Shown here: piece by piece, positions 27,779 through 35,807 of the stretch
Layout of the letters: every line of letters begins with the position of its first letter
Numbering within the stretch: the stretch's first letter is position 1
NCBI RefSeq assembly: GCF_029714425.1
Contig: NZ_CP121668.1
Location: forward strand, 5,787,501-5,851,500
DNA: 64,000 nt
Direction of reading: 5' to 3'
Origin: Bradyrhizobium sp. CB2312
Lineage (GTDB): Bacteria > Pseudomonadota > Alphaproteobacteria > Rhizobiales > Xanthobacteraceae
Program-made: the position numbers and the translations under genes
Notes under the pieces: generated by a model
Database searches by the model: none
What the model was told of the DNA's origin: nothing
The model's input: the letters and a program-made list of their open reading frames with translations, nothing else

Positions 27779-28101
27779 CAGCAACCCGCAGCTTGCCACC
27801 AATGCGAAATAGCCAGTGACGGTAGCTTGCAGGTCAAAAAAACGGCCCCAGCACAACCCGCCGGAGCCGCCGTTGGAGGCCTCGACAGTAATGGGGAGCC
27901 GCCGAGGCATGCCGAGATCTAGGGTGATTCGGCAATCGGGTCTGTATCCCTTTGGATATAGGCGGCGCCCTTGATCGCGCCCTCTACGTGACCGACACGC
28001 TTTGCTTTTCCACACCCACGATGGACGGTAGCTCGGGGGTCTTCCGAGCCGCTAGGAATCGATAATTTGCGAGGTACTCACGATGCCGCTTTGATAGCGG
28101 C
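27779..28101. other. Gap with GC-rich dyads
   Basis: No supported gene. A CCGCCGGAGCCGCCG-type patch near 27860 can fold. A long minus-strand frame here is the shadow of the preceding gene. Confidence 0.3.
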
Positions 28102-28506
28102 ATGTCTCTCCCGATCCGACGCCACACTCCTAGCCACGCCGACGGCCGGCCGCTTAAGATCACTTTCGGTGAGATGCGCGAGATGGGGCTGCGCGATATC
28201 CTGGTCTACTGCCACTGCGGCCACCATGTTGCACTGAGCGCCGATCTCGAGCCTCGGTTCGTCTGCCGCGGATGCGGCAACCGGGGGGCGGTGCGGCCCG
28301 ACTTCGAACGGGGCGGCGGACGGATTGCAATCGTGGGCCTGCGAAGTAGCCGCCAGACGGCTGAAGTGGCGACCTTATCGTCCCCCTGCAATCACACGGA
28401 AACGAGGAGCCGCCAGCTTGTCAGGCGGGACGCGAACTGGCGTGAACGTTGTATCGGTCCGCTGAGCGCGTTTGCAGTTCGGGCAGACAAAGAGGTGGGC
28501 GATTAA
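28102..28506 (+). CDS. Small zinc-ribbon protein with probable non-native tail
   Basis: Residues 14-73 (LKITFGEMREMGLRDILVYCHCGHH, then RFVCRGCGNRGA) are a recognisable small rhizobial zinc-ribbon protein with Cys pairs CHC and CRGC. The remaining 60 residues, Ser/Arg-rich and antisense to the next gene, look like read-through after a lost stop or frameshift. Start ATG 28102. Function unknown. Confidence 0.55.
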   Translation: MSLPIRRHTPSHADGRPLKITFGEMREMGLRDILVYCHCGHHVALSADLEPRFVCRGCGNRGAVRPDFERGGGRIAIVGLRSSRQTAEVATLSSPCNHTETRSRQLVRRDANWRERCIGPLSAFAVRADKEVGD

Positions 28507-28617
28507 CGGATCCGGAGTGTGTCGCACCAACTCGGAGCGAAACCATCTCATGATGATCCGGCAACTCGGACAGTCCGGGGCTTCGAGCTGCCCCAGCGCA
28601 TTCTTCAGCCGATCCAT
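28375..28617 (-). CDS. Small zinc-ribbon protein
   Basis: Start ATG 28617 (MDRLKNALGQLEAPDCPSC) is preceded by the perfect ribosome binding site AAAGGAGG. Cysteine pairs CPSC and CPNC about 32 residues apart enclose a region with MRWFRSELVRHTPDPLIAHLFVC. The 80-residue protein is intact. Its upstream region holds one of the two copies of a 15-bp repeated motif. Function unknown. Confidence 0.7.
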   Translation of the reverse strand: MDRLKNALGQLEAPDCPSCRIIMRWFRSELVRHTPDPLIAHLFVCPNCKRAQRTDTTFTPVRVPPDKLAAPRFRVIAGGR

Positions 28618-28665
28618 GGCCCCTCCTTTGATCGGGAGACAGTAGCAGAGCCCTTTGGATCGCAA

Positions 28666-28680
28666 CGTCTCAAATGATAC
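28666..28680. repeat. 15-bp repeated motif, copy 1
   Basis: CGTCTCAAATGATAC; an identical copy lies at 30092-30106. This copy ends 49 bp upstream of the minus-strand zinc-ribbon gene start at 28617. It may be a shared regulatory or recombination site. Confidence 0.55.
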
Positions 28681-28988
28681 ACGAGAGCAAATTGGGGATG
28701 GAAAAAGCAGCTAACACGGCGCTGCCGCCAGGCGTCATGATGAGCAGCATTGTCAGCATTAAAACCGCCGGACGGCCCCGGCCGGCGGGGCATTTGGGGG
28801 TGTAGGCCGGGGCCGCTGCGCTTGGTCTCGGTTGCACCAAGCAAAGGCGAGCCTACGCACAGGTTAAAAGCCTGCTCTGTTCGCTTTCGCACAGTCTGTT
28901 GCCTATTTTTCCCGAATTGATTCACATAGACAAATGCAGTCGGGACATGATCAGCGTACTCGCCACCTCCGCAGGTGATTGAGAGGCG
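28681..28988. other. Gap with a GC-rich hairpin
   Basis: No supported gene. CCGCCGG and CCGGCGG near 28751-28778 can form a hairpin. The right end holds the ribosome binding site of the next gene. Confidence 0.3.
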
Positions 28989-29177
28989 ATGGTGAGTGAA
29001 AGCGCGCGGCCAGCGAACAGATTTCTCATTCGCATGGGGGGCGTGGGTTGGATGGTTTACGATCGAGAGCGCCGGGGGCCGGCACTGATCGGCAGCGACT
29101 GGGCAGCGAGTTTGACGCGGGAGCAGGCCGAGCGAGCGTATGAAATCCTTATTGGCTCAGCAGACGACTCTGAATAG
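28989..29177 (+). CDS. Small hypothetical protein
   Basis: A 62-residue protein (FLIRMGGVGWMVYDRERRGPALIG, then LTREQAERAYEIL) of a type I know from Bradyrhizobium. GAGAGG lies upstream of ATG 28989. A beta-hairpin followed by a helix is likely. Function unknown. Confidence 0.65.
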   Translation: MVSESARPANRFLIRMGGVGWMVYDRERRGPALIGSDWAASLTREQAERAYEILIGSADDSE

Positions 29178-29229
29178 GTTCTGCCGGCCAACTTGTGCTG
29201 CTCGATCAGTGCGGAGAGGAGCGCTGGAC

Positions 29230-29486
29230 TTGAAAACGATTGATGAACGTGCCTTCACCAACCCGGAAATCGCCGCCCGCAAGCTGATCGAGATCGCCAG
29301 GGGCATCGAGGCCGTCCAGGACGGCCGCATCCACATTGAAAAGATCAATGCGCCGTTTCTCTATACGGTAAAGCCACCGGGCCCGAGTTCGGCGCCGCCA
29401 TCAAGTTCGCCATCGAGAAGGGTTGGCTCGAAATGCACGAGAGCGGAACTTACGTGCGACTCAAGACGGGGCAGGTCTTCGTTTGA
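29230..29486 (+). pseudogene. Small conserved hypothetical gene, single-base frameshift
   Basis: From TTG 29230 (with GGAGAGG upstream) the frame reads LKTIDERAFTNPEIAARKLIEIARGIEAVQDGR to about 29370. It then continues in another frame as ATGPEFGAAIKFAIEKGWLEMHESGTYVRLK to TGA 29486. One base has been lost near 29371 (GTAAAGCC). Both halves are clearly coding and join into one protein of about 85 residues. Confidence 0.7.
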
Positions 29487-29510
29487 AGCGATCGGCGGCA
29501 AACTGCGGCC

Positions 29511-29711
29511 TTACTCATCCCAGACGCGTTCGCCGCACCGGCATTCGTAGAGACGAACTGTCTTGCCCCGTTGCGGGTCAAGCATCGAATGCCGCAGGCG
29601 AGGAAACGCGGCGCAGGTCGGGCAACGCGGCCCCTGATCCTGCACCGGCTGCTTAGCAAATTCGGCTTGCTTCCCGTCGGTCACACTCCCCCCCTCAGAG
29701 AGATGATTCAT
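29511..29711 (-). CDS. Small zinc-ribbon protein
   Basis: A 66-residue protein with Cys pairs CPTC and CRCGE, and between them LRHSMLDPQRGKTVRLYE, a ribbon layout. Start ATG 29711. It is the downstream member of a minus-strand pair with the next gene. Function unknown. Confidence 0.68.
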   Translation of the reverse strand: MNHLSEGGSVTDGKQAEFAKQPVQDQGPRCPTCAAFPRLRHSMLDPQRGKTVRLYECRCGERVWDE

Positions 29712-29750
29712 ATAAGCACCAAAGTGAACACTTGTTCCCGTCCGGGACAG

Positions 29751-29933
29751 CTAGTCGGCCACATCCTTGACCGTTCGGACCTTCTCAGCTCGCCGGGCGA
29801 GGTAGTCGTAGCTCGCTGCCACCTTGCTCGGGGTTTCTTTGGTTTGTTGGTGCTCGCAATTGGCCGCCTTCGCCCGAAACTCCTCCGCGCGGTCGCGGAA
29901 GTACTTGGGTGAGTAGATGCGTTCAATGCCCAT
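29751..29933 (-). CDS. Small helical hypothetical protein
   Basis: About 60 residues from ATG 29933 (MGIERIYSPKYFRDRAEEFR), followed by two helices rich in Ala, Lys and Glu. The sequence is typical of short rhizobial proteins with a YFRDRAEEFRAKA start. The frame is open further upstream but that part is not protein-like. Function unknown. Confidence 0.6.
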   Translation of the reverse strand: MGIERIYSPKYFRDRAEEFRAKAANCEHQQTKETPSKVAASYDYLARRAEKVRTVKDVAD

Positions 29934-30091
29934 GACGCCAATCCCCGTTGGTAGGTATCCTAATTCCCCCCTGCGGGTGCGAACGGCCCCGGGCCTCTCC
30001 CGGGCTGGACGGAGACGCACCGAGACCGCCCGACGCACCGGCTCAATGCCGGACGCCGGTTGATAGTGTCCCGCCCGCTATTCGCTCGCGG

Positions 30092-30106
30092 CGTCTCAAA
30101 TGATAC
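30092..30106. repeat. 15-bp repeated motif, copy 2
   Basis: CGTCTCAAATGATAC, identical to 28666-28680. It lies upstream of the minus-strand gene at 29933 and 26 bp before a perfect 17-bp palindrome. Confidence 0.55.
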
Positions 30107-30131
30107 GATGTGCTAAATTTAATCTGCGGGC

Positions 30132-30148
30132 GTCCTAATTATTAGGAC
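30132..30148. promoter_or_regulatory. Perfect palindrome GTCCTAAT-T-ATTAGGAC
   Basis: The two 8-bp arms are perfectly complementary around one central base, in an AT-rich stretch between two convergent small-gene groups. This is a typical layout of an operator for a dimeric regulator or a recombination crossover site. The binding protein is unknown. Confidence 0.45.
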
Positions 30149-30187
30149 AGCACCCGGGTCAAGACGGACAGGCTGCCAAGTGAGGCC

Positions 30188-30431
30188 TCACTGCCTCCTC
30201 AGTCGTTCTATCTTGATCGTGAAGCGCACCCGCATGACCGGGCCGGTATCGTCGCGGACCTCAATGGCGGCCTCGCCGGGTTTGATAGGACGGTGCAAGC
30301 TTTCTCGGGCCGCGTCGGCCATGGCTTGCGTGGCTTCCCGCTCTACACCCTCCATGTCCGTGAACTCCAAGCCTTTCCTCGTCAACGACAAGGCCCTCTT
30401 GGTCGACCAGGTCGAAGTAGTAGCGCGCCAT
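30188..30431 (-). pseudogene. DUF6894-type small protein gene, frameshifted and displaced by IS66
   Basis: From ATG 30431 the frame reads MARYYFDLVDQEGLVVDE, the start typical of DUF6894 proteins. It then continues in another frame as GLEFTDMEGVEREATQAMADAARE to a stop at 30188. A single-base change near 30376 separates the halves. The IS66 element begins 28 bp upstream of the start and probably removed the promoter. Confidence 0.65.
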
Positions 30432-30546
30432 TTGATCCCGCCAGTCTTTGGGCCAGTCGTAAGCGTAGCGCCGAGGCCCTTTGGATTGTTTGTGCGGAGT
30501 CTTGAGAGCACCGCTAGAAGAGTCATCTTCTGCAAGGGTGCTCATA

Positions 30547-30969
30547 ATGGACGACCAATCTGACGACATAAGACGACCGTTGTCACCACGTATCGAAGTG
30601 TATGCTGGTGCAGGTCGCAAGCGCTGGCCGGACGATTTGAAGGCGCAGATTGCCGCCGAAAGCCTCGAGCCGGGTGCGGTTGTCACGGATGTCGCCCGTC
30701 GTCATGGCTGCCGGCCCCAGCAGGTGCATGACTGGCGGCGCCGGGCGCGGTTGGGCCAGTTGGTGCTTCCGGCGTCGGCGGACACGCTGTCGTTCGTGCC
30801 GGTGGTATCGGAATCGGCGTTGCCGGCGACCGCAGAACCGTCCGGGTCGCCGGAAGCCGCCGTTGTGACGGTCGAGTTCCAAGGGGCGCGCGTAGAGGTG
30901 CGCGGGACGCCTGGCCTTGCTGTGCTGAGTGATGTGTTCCTAGCGCTCCGACGGACACGTCCATGCTGA
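30547..30969 (+). CDS. tnpA: IS66 accessory protein TnpA
   Basis: About 140 residues from ATG 30547. The N-terminal HTH is transposase_8-like (RKRWPDDLKAQIAAESLEPGAVVTDVARRHGC) with a WRRRAR end. The C-terminal part (VEFQGARVEVRGTPGLAVLSDVFLALR) matches IS66 Orf1. It overlaps tnpB by 7 bp. It is needed with TnpB for transposition. Confidence 0.88.
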   Translation: MDDQSDDIRRPLSPRIEVYAGAGRKRWPDDLKAQIAAESLEPGAVVTDVARRHGCRPQQVHDWRRRARLGQLVLPASADTLSFVPVVSESALPATAEPSGSPEAAVVTVEFQGARVEVRGTPGLAVLSDVFLALRRTRPC

Positions 30970-31316
30970 CAATGCCCGCGAGCCTCATGATTTACGTGGC
31001 GACGCAACCTGTGGACTTCAGAAAAGGTGCGGAGGGCTTGGCGCTGTTGGCGAAGGAGACGCTGGGCCATGACCCGATGAAGGGCGTAGCGGTGGTGTTC
31101 CGTGCGAAGCGCGCCGATCGGGTGAAGATTGTCGTCTGGGATGGCAGCGGCCTTGTGATGTATTGGAAGCGGCTCGATGGCAGCGGCTTCAAATGGCCTC
31201 CCATCGTGGCCGGCGTGATGCGGATGAATGCCGCCCAGTTGTCGGCGCTTCTGGCCGGCATGGATTGGACACGCATGCACGCGCCTCGAATCCCGCAGCC
31301 GAAAGCGCTTGCGTAA
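30963..31316 (+). CDS. tnpB: IS66 accessory protein TnpB
   Basis: A 117-residue IS66 Orf2 protein with the family segments IYVATQPVDFRKGAEGLALLA, VVFRAKRADRVKIVVWDGSG and MYWKRLDGSGFKWP. It is complete, overlaps tnpA, and is followed after 50 bp by tnpC. Confidence 0.9.
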   Translation: MLTMPASLMIYVATQPVDFRKGAEGLALLAKETLGHDPMKGVAVVFRAKRADRVKIVVWDGSGLVMYWKRLDGSGFKWPPIVAGVMRMNAAQLSALLAGMDWTRMHAPRIPQPKALA

Positions 31317-31366
31317 AAATACAAATCTTCGCTGCATCACGGCGCGAAGCATGGCAAGCTCGGGCC

Positions 31367-32933
31367 ATGAGTGATTTGCCCGATGAGCTGCCGAGCGATC
31401 CAGCCGAGTTGCGTGTCTTTGCCGCGGCTCTGCTGGATCGCTGCGCCAGGCTCGAGCGGTTACTCAAGCTTGCGAAAGATGCGCAGTTCGGTCGATCCTC
31501 GGAAAAGCTGGACGCTGATCAGCTGCAGCTTGTTCTGGAGGACATCGAAGAGGCCGTCGCGGCGCTAGAAGCAGCCGAGGATCGCGCTAATCCCAGAACC
31601 TGCGAGAAGAGAACTGCTAAGCGCAGGGCCAACCGTGGCAAGCTGCCGGAGCATTTGCCGCGCATCGTCGAAACCTTGCTGCCGGCTGACACCTGCTGCC
31701 CGTCCTGCAAGGGCGATCTCGTTGAGATTGGCCGCGATGAGAGTCAAAGGCTCGACGTCGTTCCGGTGCAATACCGAGTGATTGTGACCCGCCGGCCCAA
31801 ACTGGCCTGCCGCGCCTGTCATGGCGTCGTCCTCCAGCACGCCGCGCCCGAACGATTGATCAAGGGGGGACTGCCCACCGAGCGGCTGGTCGCGCATGTG
31901 ATCGATGCCAAGTATCATTGGCATTTGCCGCTTTATCGCCAGGCGCAGATGCTGGCGACGCATGGTATCGCCATCGACCGTTCCACGCTCGCCTTCTGGG
32001 TCGGCTATGCCGCCCAGGAATTGAAGCCCTTGTGGCATCGTCTGCGCGAGCTTTTGCTCGAGTCCTCGAAGCTCTGTGTCGATGAGACCCCGGCACCGGT
32101 ACTGGATCCGGGGCGCGGCAGGACGAAAAACCGGCTACTTCTGGGCGCTCTCGCGCGATGACAGGCCTTGGGCCGGACCTGACCCGCCTGGGGTGGTCTA
32201 TGCCTATGCACCGGGCCGTGGGGCCGTTCATGGCTTGCGGTTGCTTGAGGGCTATCGCGGCATCATCCACTGCGACGGCTATCAGGCTTACAAGACCATG
32301 ACCCGAGAGACGCGTGCGGACGCCCTGTCCGGGACGCTCGCCTTCTGCTGGTCGCATCTGCGGCGCCAGTTTGTGAAGATCGAGCGCGAGGCTGCTCCGG
32401 CGCCAGCTCCGGTTGCCCGCGAGGCTCTCGAGCGCATCGCCCAGCTTTATGCGATCGAGAAGGCTCTCCGCGGCCGATCTGCGGACGAGCGCCACGCCGG
32501 CAGGCAGGCGCATGCCAGGCCTCTGGCTGCAGCCTTGAAGCAGTGGTTTGAGGCCAAGCTTGATCACCTTGCACAGAAGAGCGACACGGCGAAGGCTTTG
32601 CGCTATGCGCTGCGGCATTGGAACGGCCTGACGCTATACCTTGATGACGGGCGCATCGAGATGGATACCAATGCGGTCGAGCGAGCGATGCGGCCGATCA
32701 AGCTCAACGCCAAGAACTCCCTTTTTGCCGGCTGCGACGAGGGCGCCGAGAATTGGGCAGTTCTGGCTTCGTTAATCGAGACCTGTAAGCTCAATGGCGT
32801 CAGTGCCGAGCACTGGCTCGCTGATGTTCTCGCGAAGCTCGTTAATGGCTGGCCTGCGGCGCGACTGGACGAACTGCTTCCCTGGGCATCGACCTATACG
32901 ATGCATGCGCTCGATCCGAGACTGGCAGCATGA
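31367..32933 (+). pseudogene. tnpC: IS66 transposase TnpC, broken by one extra base in an A run
   Basis: From ATG 31367 the frame gives the coiled-coil N-terminus (QFGRSSEKLD), zinc-finger Cys pairs CCPSC and CRAC, and the start of the DDE core (LCVDETPAPVLDPG). It stops at 32161. The rest (TGYFWALSRDD, IHCDGYQAY, TNAVERAMRPIKLNAKN) is in the +1 frame from about 32118 to 32933. The run GACGAAAAACCGG has five A where four would keep the frame. Loss of function is likely unless ribosomes slip there. Confidence 0.85.
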
Positions 32934-33532
32934 GCCTTAACACGACCGTCGTCCGGATCAGGGTAACCCTCAAGGACGTGAAACCGGAGGTGATGCGGTG
33001 TCTTGTCGTACCGATCACTTTACGTCTTGACCGGCTGCATCTGACGCTTCAGGCGGCGTTTGGCTGGACGAATAGCCATCTCTTCGAGTTCCTAGCCGGC
33101 GGCGGCCGTTGGGGTATCCCTGATCCCGATGGAGATTTTGACCCTCAGCCCATCGATGCCCGCAAGACGCGGCTCTCCAATATCGTTCAAGAGACCGGCG
33201 CCAAGACGATCCATTATCTCTACGACTTCGGCGACAGCTGGGATCACGTGATCAAGCTTGAAAAGTGGTTCGACAACACGACAACGGAAGGACTTCCCCT
33301 CTTGCTCGAGGCCGCCGGTCGTTGTCCTCCGGAAGACGTCGGCGGTGCGTCCGGCTATGCCGAATACCTCGAGGCCATCAGCGACCCCGCCCATCCGGAG
33401 CACGAACAGATGCGCCTCTGGGGCCCGGAGCGGTTCGATCCCAACGTCGTCGACCGCAAGGCGCTCGAGGCCACCGTCAATGCATTGTCGGAAATATGGA
33501 AGCCTCGGCGACGCACCACGCGCTCAAAATAG
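32930..33532 (+). CDS. Plasmid pRiA4b ORF-3 family protein, IS66 passenger
   Basis: A 200-residue protein with the pRiA4b ORF-3 pattern: VVRIRVTLKDVKPEVMRCLVVP, LHLTLQAAFGWTNSHLFEF, IHYLYDFGDSWDHVIKLE and CPPEDVGG. ATG 32930 overlaps the tnpC stop (ATGA). It lies inside the IS66 ends, so it travels with the element. The role in transposition is unknown; such genes accompany several IS66 elements. Confidence 0.85.
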   Translation: MSLNTTVVRIRVTLKDVKPEVMRCLVVPITLRLDRLHLTLQAAFGWTNSHLFEFLAGGGRWGIPDPDGDFDPQPIDARKTRLSNIVQETGAKTIHYLYDFGDSWDHVIKLEKWFDNTTTEGLPLLLEAAGRCPPEDVGGASGYAEYLEAISDPAHPEHEQMRLWGPERFDPNVVDRKALEATVNALSEIWKPRRRTTRSK

Positions 33533-33692
33533 CCGTCAAGCGCCGTTCAAAAAGGCCGCAGAGCTACGCTTACGGCCAGTCAATTAACGCATGTTGGCTT
33601 CGTTCCAATTTGGACGCCGCGCGGAACCGCCGGACCAAAACACCGGGATCGCCAGCTAGGTAGGCACACCGCTAATTGGGCCCGCTTGCGTA

Positions 33693-33917
33693 TTACCGCA
33701 CTTCGAGTTCTTTGATCGCGAGAGCCGATATCTTGGCCGGTTCATGGACGCCGCTTTGGGCGATCTCGATGATCTTCTTCGCGATCATTTCGGCCAGGGG
33801 ATCATCGCGATCCTTGACGCAAAGAGTATTGAGCGCTTGCCCGTAAGCGGCCGTGATGCGGCTGACCATTTCCGGCTCAATCGCGGCGTCTTGAATTAGT
33901 TGATGAATAACACCCAT
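33693..33917 (-). CDS. Small conserved-looking helical protein
   Basis: A 74-residue all-helical protein (MGVIHQLIQDAAIEPEMVSRI, then LAEMIAKKIIEIAQSG). GAGAG lies just before ATG 33917. It starts 3 bp after the stop of the broken gene upstream, so the two formed an operon. Function unknown. Confidence 0.65.
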   Translation of the reverse strand: MGVIHQLIQDAAIEPEMVSRITAAYGQALNTLCVKDRDDPLAEMIAKKIIEIAQSGVHEPAKISALAIKELEVR

Positions 33918-33920
33918 CTC

Positions 33921-34153
33921 TCAACGGCGGGCGCGCCCAACTGCCTCCAACTCTTTCAGGATGCGGTCCCGATGCGCTACGTGGCAGGCCTGTAGCTGGC
34001 AATAGTTATCCAGCAAATCCACCGCCAAGCCCGTGCGTGACCGGCCAGCGCTAGTTCGTCAATGATTTCGACCTGCCGGGCAATATGGCGCTCACCGAGT
34101 GCAACGTGCTGCTCGGCTTCCGCTAAGTGCTGGCGCACCATGGGAAGGTCCAT
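33921..34153 (-). pseudogene. Small helical protein gene, one-base frameshift
   Basis: ATG 34153 starts MDLPMVRQHLAEAEQHVALGERHIARQVEIIDELALAGH. The remainder, TGLAVDLLDNYCQLQACHVAHRDRILKELEAVG, is in another frame ending at TGA 33921. One base is missing near 34040. Joined, it gives a protein of about 77 residues. Confidence 0.65.
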
Positions 34154-34209
34154 GGTTCCATCTTCGCACGAAAGCGGAATCGCACCTAATTACAATCGCC
34201 CAGGGCGGC

Positions 34210-34395
34210 CTATTCTTCCGTCTGGTAAGGCAGCGGAATGGGGTCGTAATGCTTCCGCCCCAAGAAAGTATCGGGCGGCGGCTCGCTCAATAGCTCGACC
34301 GATCTTTCCACTATGTCGCGGTATCTGGTCCAAAGGTGAGCGATGTCGGCCTCCAAATTCTCAGGTCGATAGACGGTCAACCTCTGTTGCAGCAT
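34210..34395 (-). CDS. Small hypothetical protein
   Basis: About 61 residues from ATG 34395 (MLQQRLTVYRPENLEADIAHLWTRY), preceded by GGGAGGGAG. The longer upstream frame is not protein-like. It is mostly helical with a Pro-rich tail. Function unknown. Confidence 0.6.
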   Translation of the reverse strand: MLQQRLTVYRPENLEADIAHLWTRYRDIVERSVELLSEPPPDTFLGRKHYDPIPLPYQTEE

Positions 34396-34826
34396 CGTCT
34401 CCCTCCCATGCTGAGACGAACCATAAGAAAGCTTCCCCAGACGGAATTGTCGAAGGGAAGGCCGTGAATGCTGTGTAACACATCCGAAGTTCAGCGGTTC
34501 CCCCCGGAACCGCAAGGCCACGCGGGATCGCGGGCCGCGCGGCTTAAATGTCGCGCGGGGAGCGGCTTCCCACAAACAAGGGCCGCTGGTCTGGTACAGC
34601 GGCCCCCGCCGGGTTTCAATTATTTCCGAAATGAAATGGCTCGCCAGCCCCGGAGTCAAAGCATTCTTCCGGTTGGATGTTCCCGCTTTCACATGTTAAT
34701 CCGGCCCCAAGCTCAGCGCTGAGAGCCGCTAAGACCACGGCCAGAGGTTGTCACCTCGGCAGGGCGACGGCTCGCTTTTGCAGCTGAGGTGCCTAACTGG
34801 GACTCTGGTCACTGGAGTTTTCGCGT
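34396..34826. other. Gap with a strong hairpin
   Basis: No supported gene. GGGCCGCT (34580-34587) and AGCGGCCC (34598-34605) form a perfect 8-bp stem with a 10-base loop. It has no T-run, so termination on either strand is uncertain. Confidence 0.4.
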
Positions 34827-35178
34827 ATGGCCTCGCCTTCAATTGTCCCGAACGATCGGCTCGATAAAGACTTTTATCTTGTGCTCGAGGAGTTTCGAGA
34901 TGGCGCGGCGTTCCGGGAAGCCGACTAAGGCATCGACCACCGGACCTTGATCGAAGACCTGCTTTCCGGTCAGTACGGCCAGGTGCTGCGTGTGGTCGCT
35001 TTTAACGCGGTTGAGAGCTGGTCACGGGATGCATCTGAAGACATCGCTGTAGAGATCGAGGGCGAGTGGCGGCTGAAGGTTGCGACATCTCCGATGGTCT
35101 GAAAGATTTCGTCGAGGACCAGCACGGGCGCGCGGTCGGTGGGCAGCTGACTCTGCCTCTAAGGAGCACCAGCCATGC
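34827..35178 (+). pseudogene. Conserved hypothetical gene with nonsense and frameshift mutations
   Basis: ATG 34827 begins MASPSIVPNDRLDKDFYLVL, followed by EEFRDGAAFREAD and then TAA near 34926, where Glu would be expected. The reading continues HRTLIEDLLSGQYGQVLRVVAFNAVESWSRDASEDIAVEI. Near 35085 the frame changes (SDGLKDFVEDQHGRAV). Both lesions lie in otherwise clean coding sequence of about 105 residues. Confidence 0.68.
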
Positions 35179-35605
35179 CTGACAAAGGAAAGCCCGTCGG
35201 CGCTCGACCGCCGCAGCGCGAAGCCGCCCACTACGTCCGTTGCACGATCTGCGGTGAGATATTCGACAGGCGCGAGCTCCATCAGGTGCTTGATCATCTG
35301 CACAGCCAGGAAGTCGAACAACAGCCGACGCAACACTGGCGAACAAGAGAAAGTGACCTGCGTACGTTGCGCCGATACCCGCTGGGTGTGTGTGAAAGCC
35401 ATCGCGACCGGCATGGGAAGGCCCTTTGGCTTGCGGTTGCGGAGGAGCCGGCGCTCCCTGCCCCCTCTGCAACAACGCCGTGCCAGACGACCTGCCGTTG
35501 TTGCCGGAAGGCTCCGAAACAGGTTTCACGACGACTGAGATCATGCGGCGGCGGCTTCGCAAGAAGTCACGTCCGAAGCGACCGCGCGACCCGACTTAGC
35601 TCTCC
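35175..35605 (+). pseudogene. Remains of one or two small zinc-finger genes
   Basis: From ATG 35175, residues 18-50 (HYVRCTICGEIFDRRELHQVLDHLH) look like a zinc finger with downstream His residues. Further on, TCVRCADTRWVC, then CGCGGAGAPCPLCNNAVPDDLPLLPEGSE in another frame, is a second Cys-rich small protein ending KRPRDPT near 35600. At least two frame changes are visible (near 35340-35440). Confidence 0.55.
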
Positions 35606-35807
35606 CGGGCAGAAGACACTCACCCCGTTTCACAGTATTCAGACGCGACGAATTGCGAGGCTGTTCACATCTCCAGCCACGACGGCATGCTACCGTACGG
35701 CGCGGTATGATCATTGAATCAATCTTTTAATGAAGTAGGATTGGGCCGCCTGAACTAAGATCAGGCTCTGAGATGCTGAACCACCTGCTACTCACAAGGA
35801 TCCTGGC

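Larger units (their letters stand above)
30459..33573 (+). mobile_element. IS66-family element with passenger gene
   Basis: The termini begin GTAAGCGTAGC at 30459 and, as complement, at 33573, the usual GTAA...TTAC ends of IS66. The 8-bp target duplication GGCCAGTC (30451-30458 and 33574-33581) is perfect. Length is 3115 bp, with tnpA, tnpB, tnpC and a pRiA4b ORF-3-type gene in one direction. tnpC has a frameshift, so this copy is probably inactive on its own. It is a different lineage from the IS66 copies at 47827 and 50665. Confidence 0.92.
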
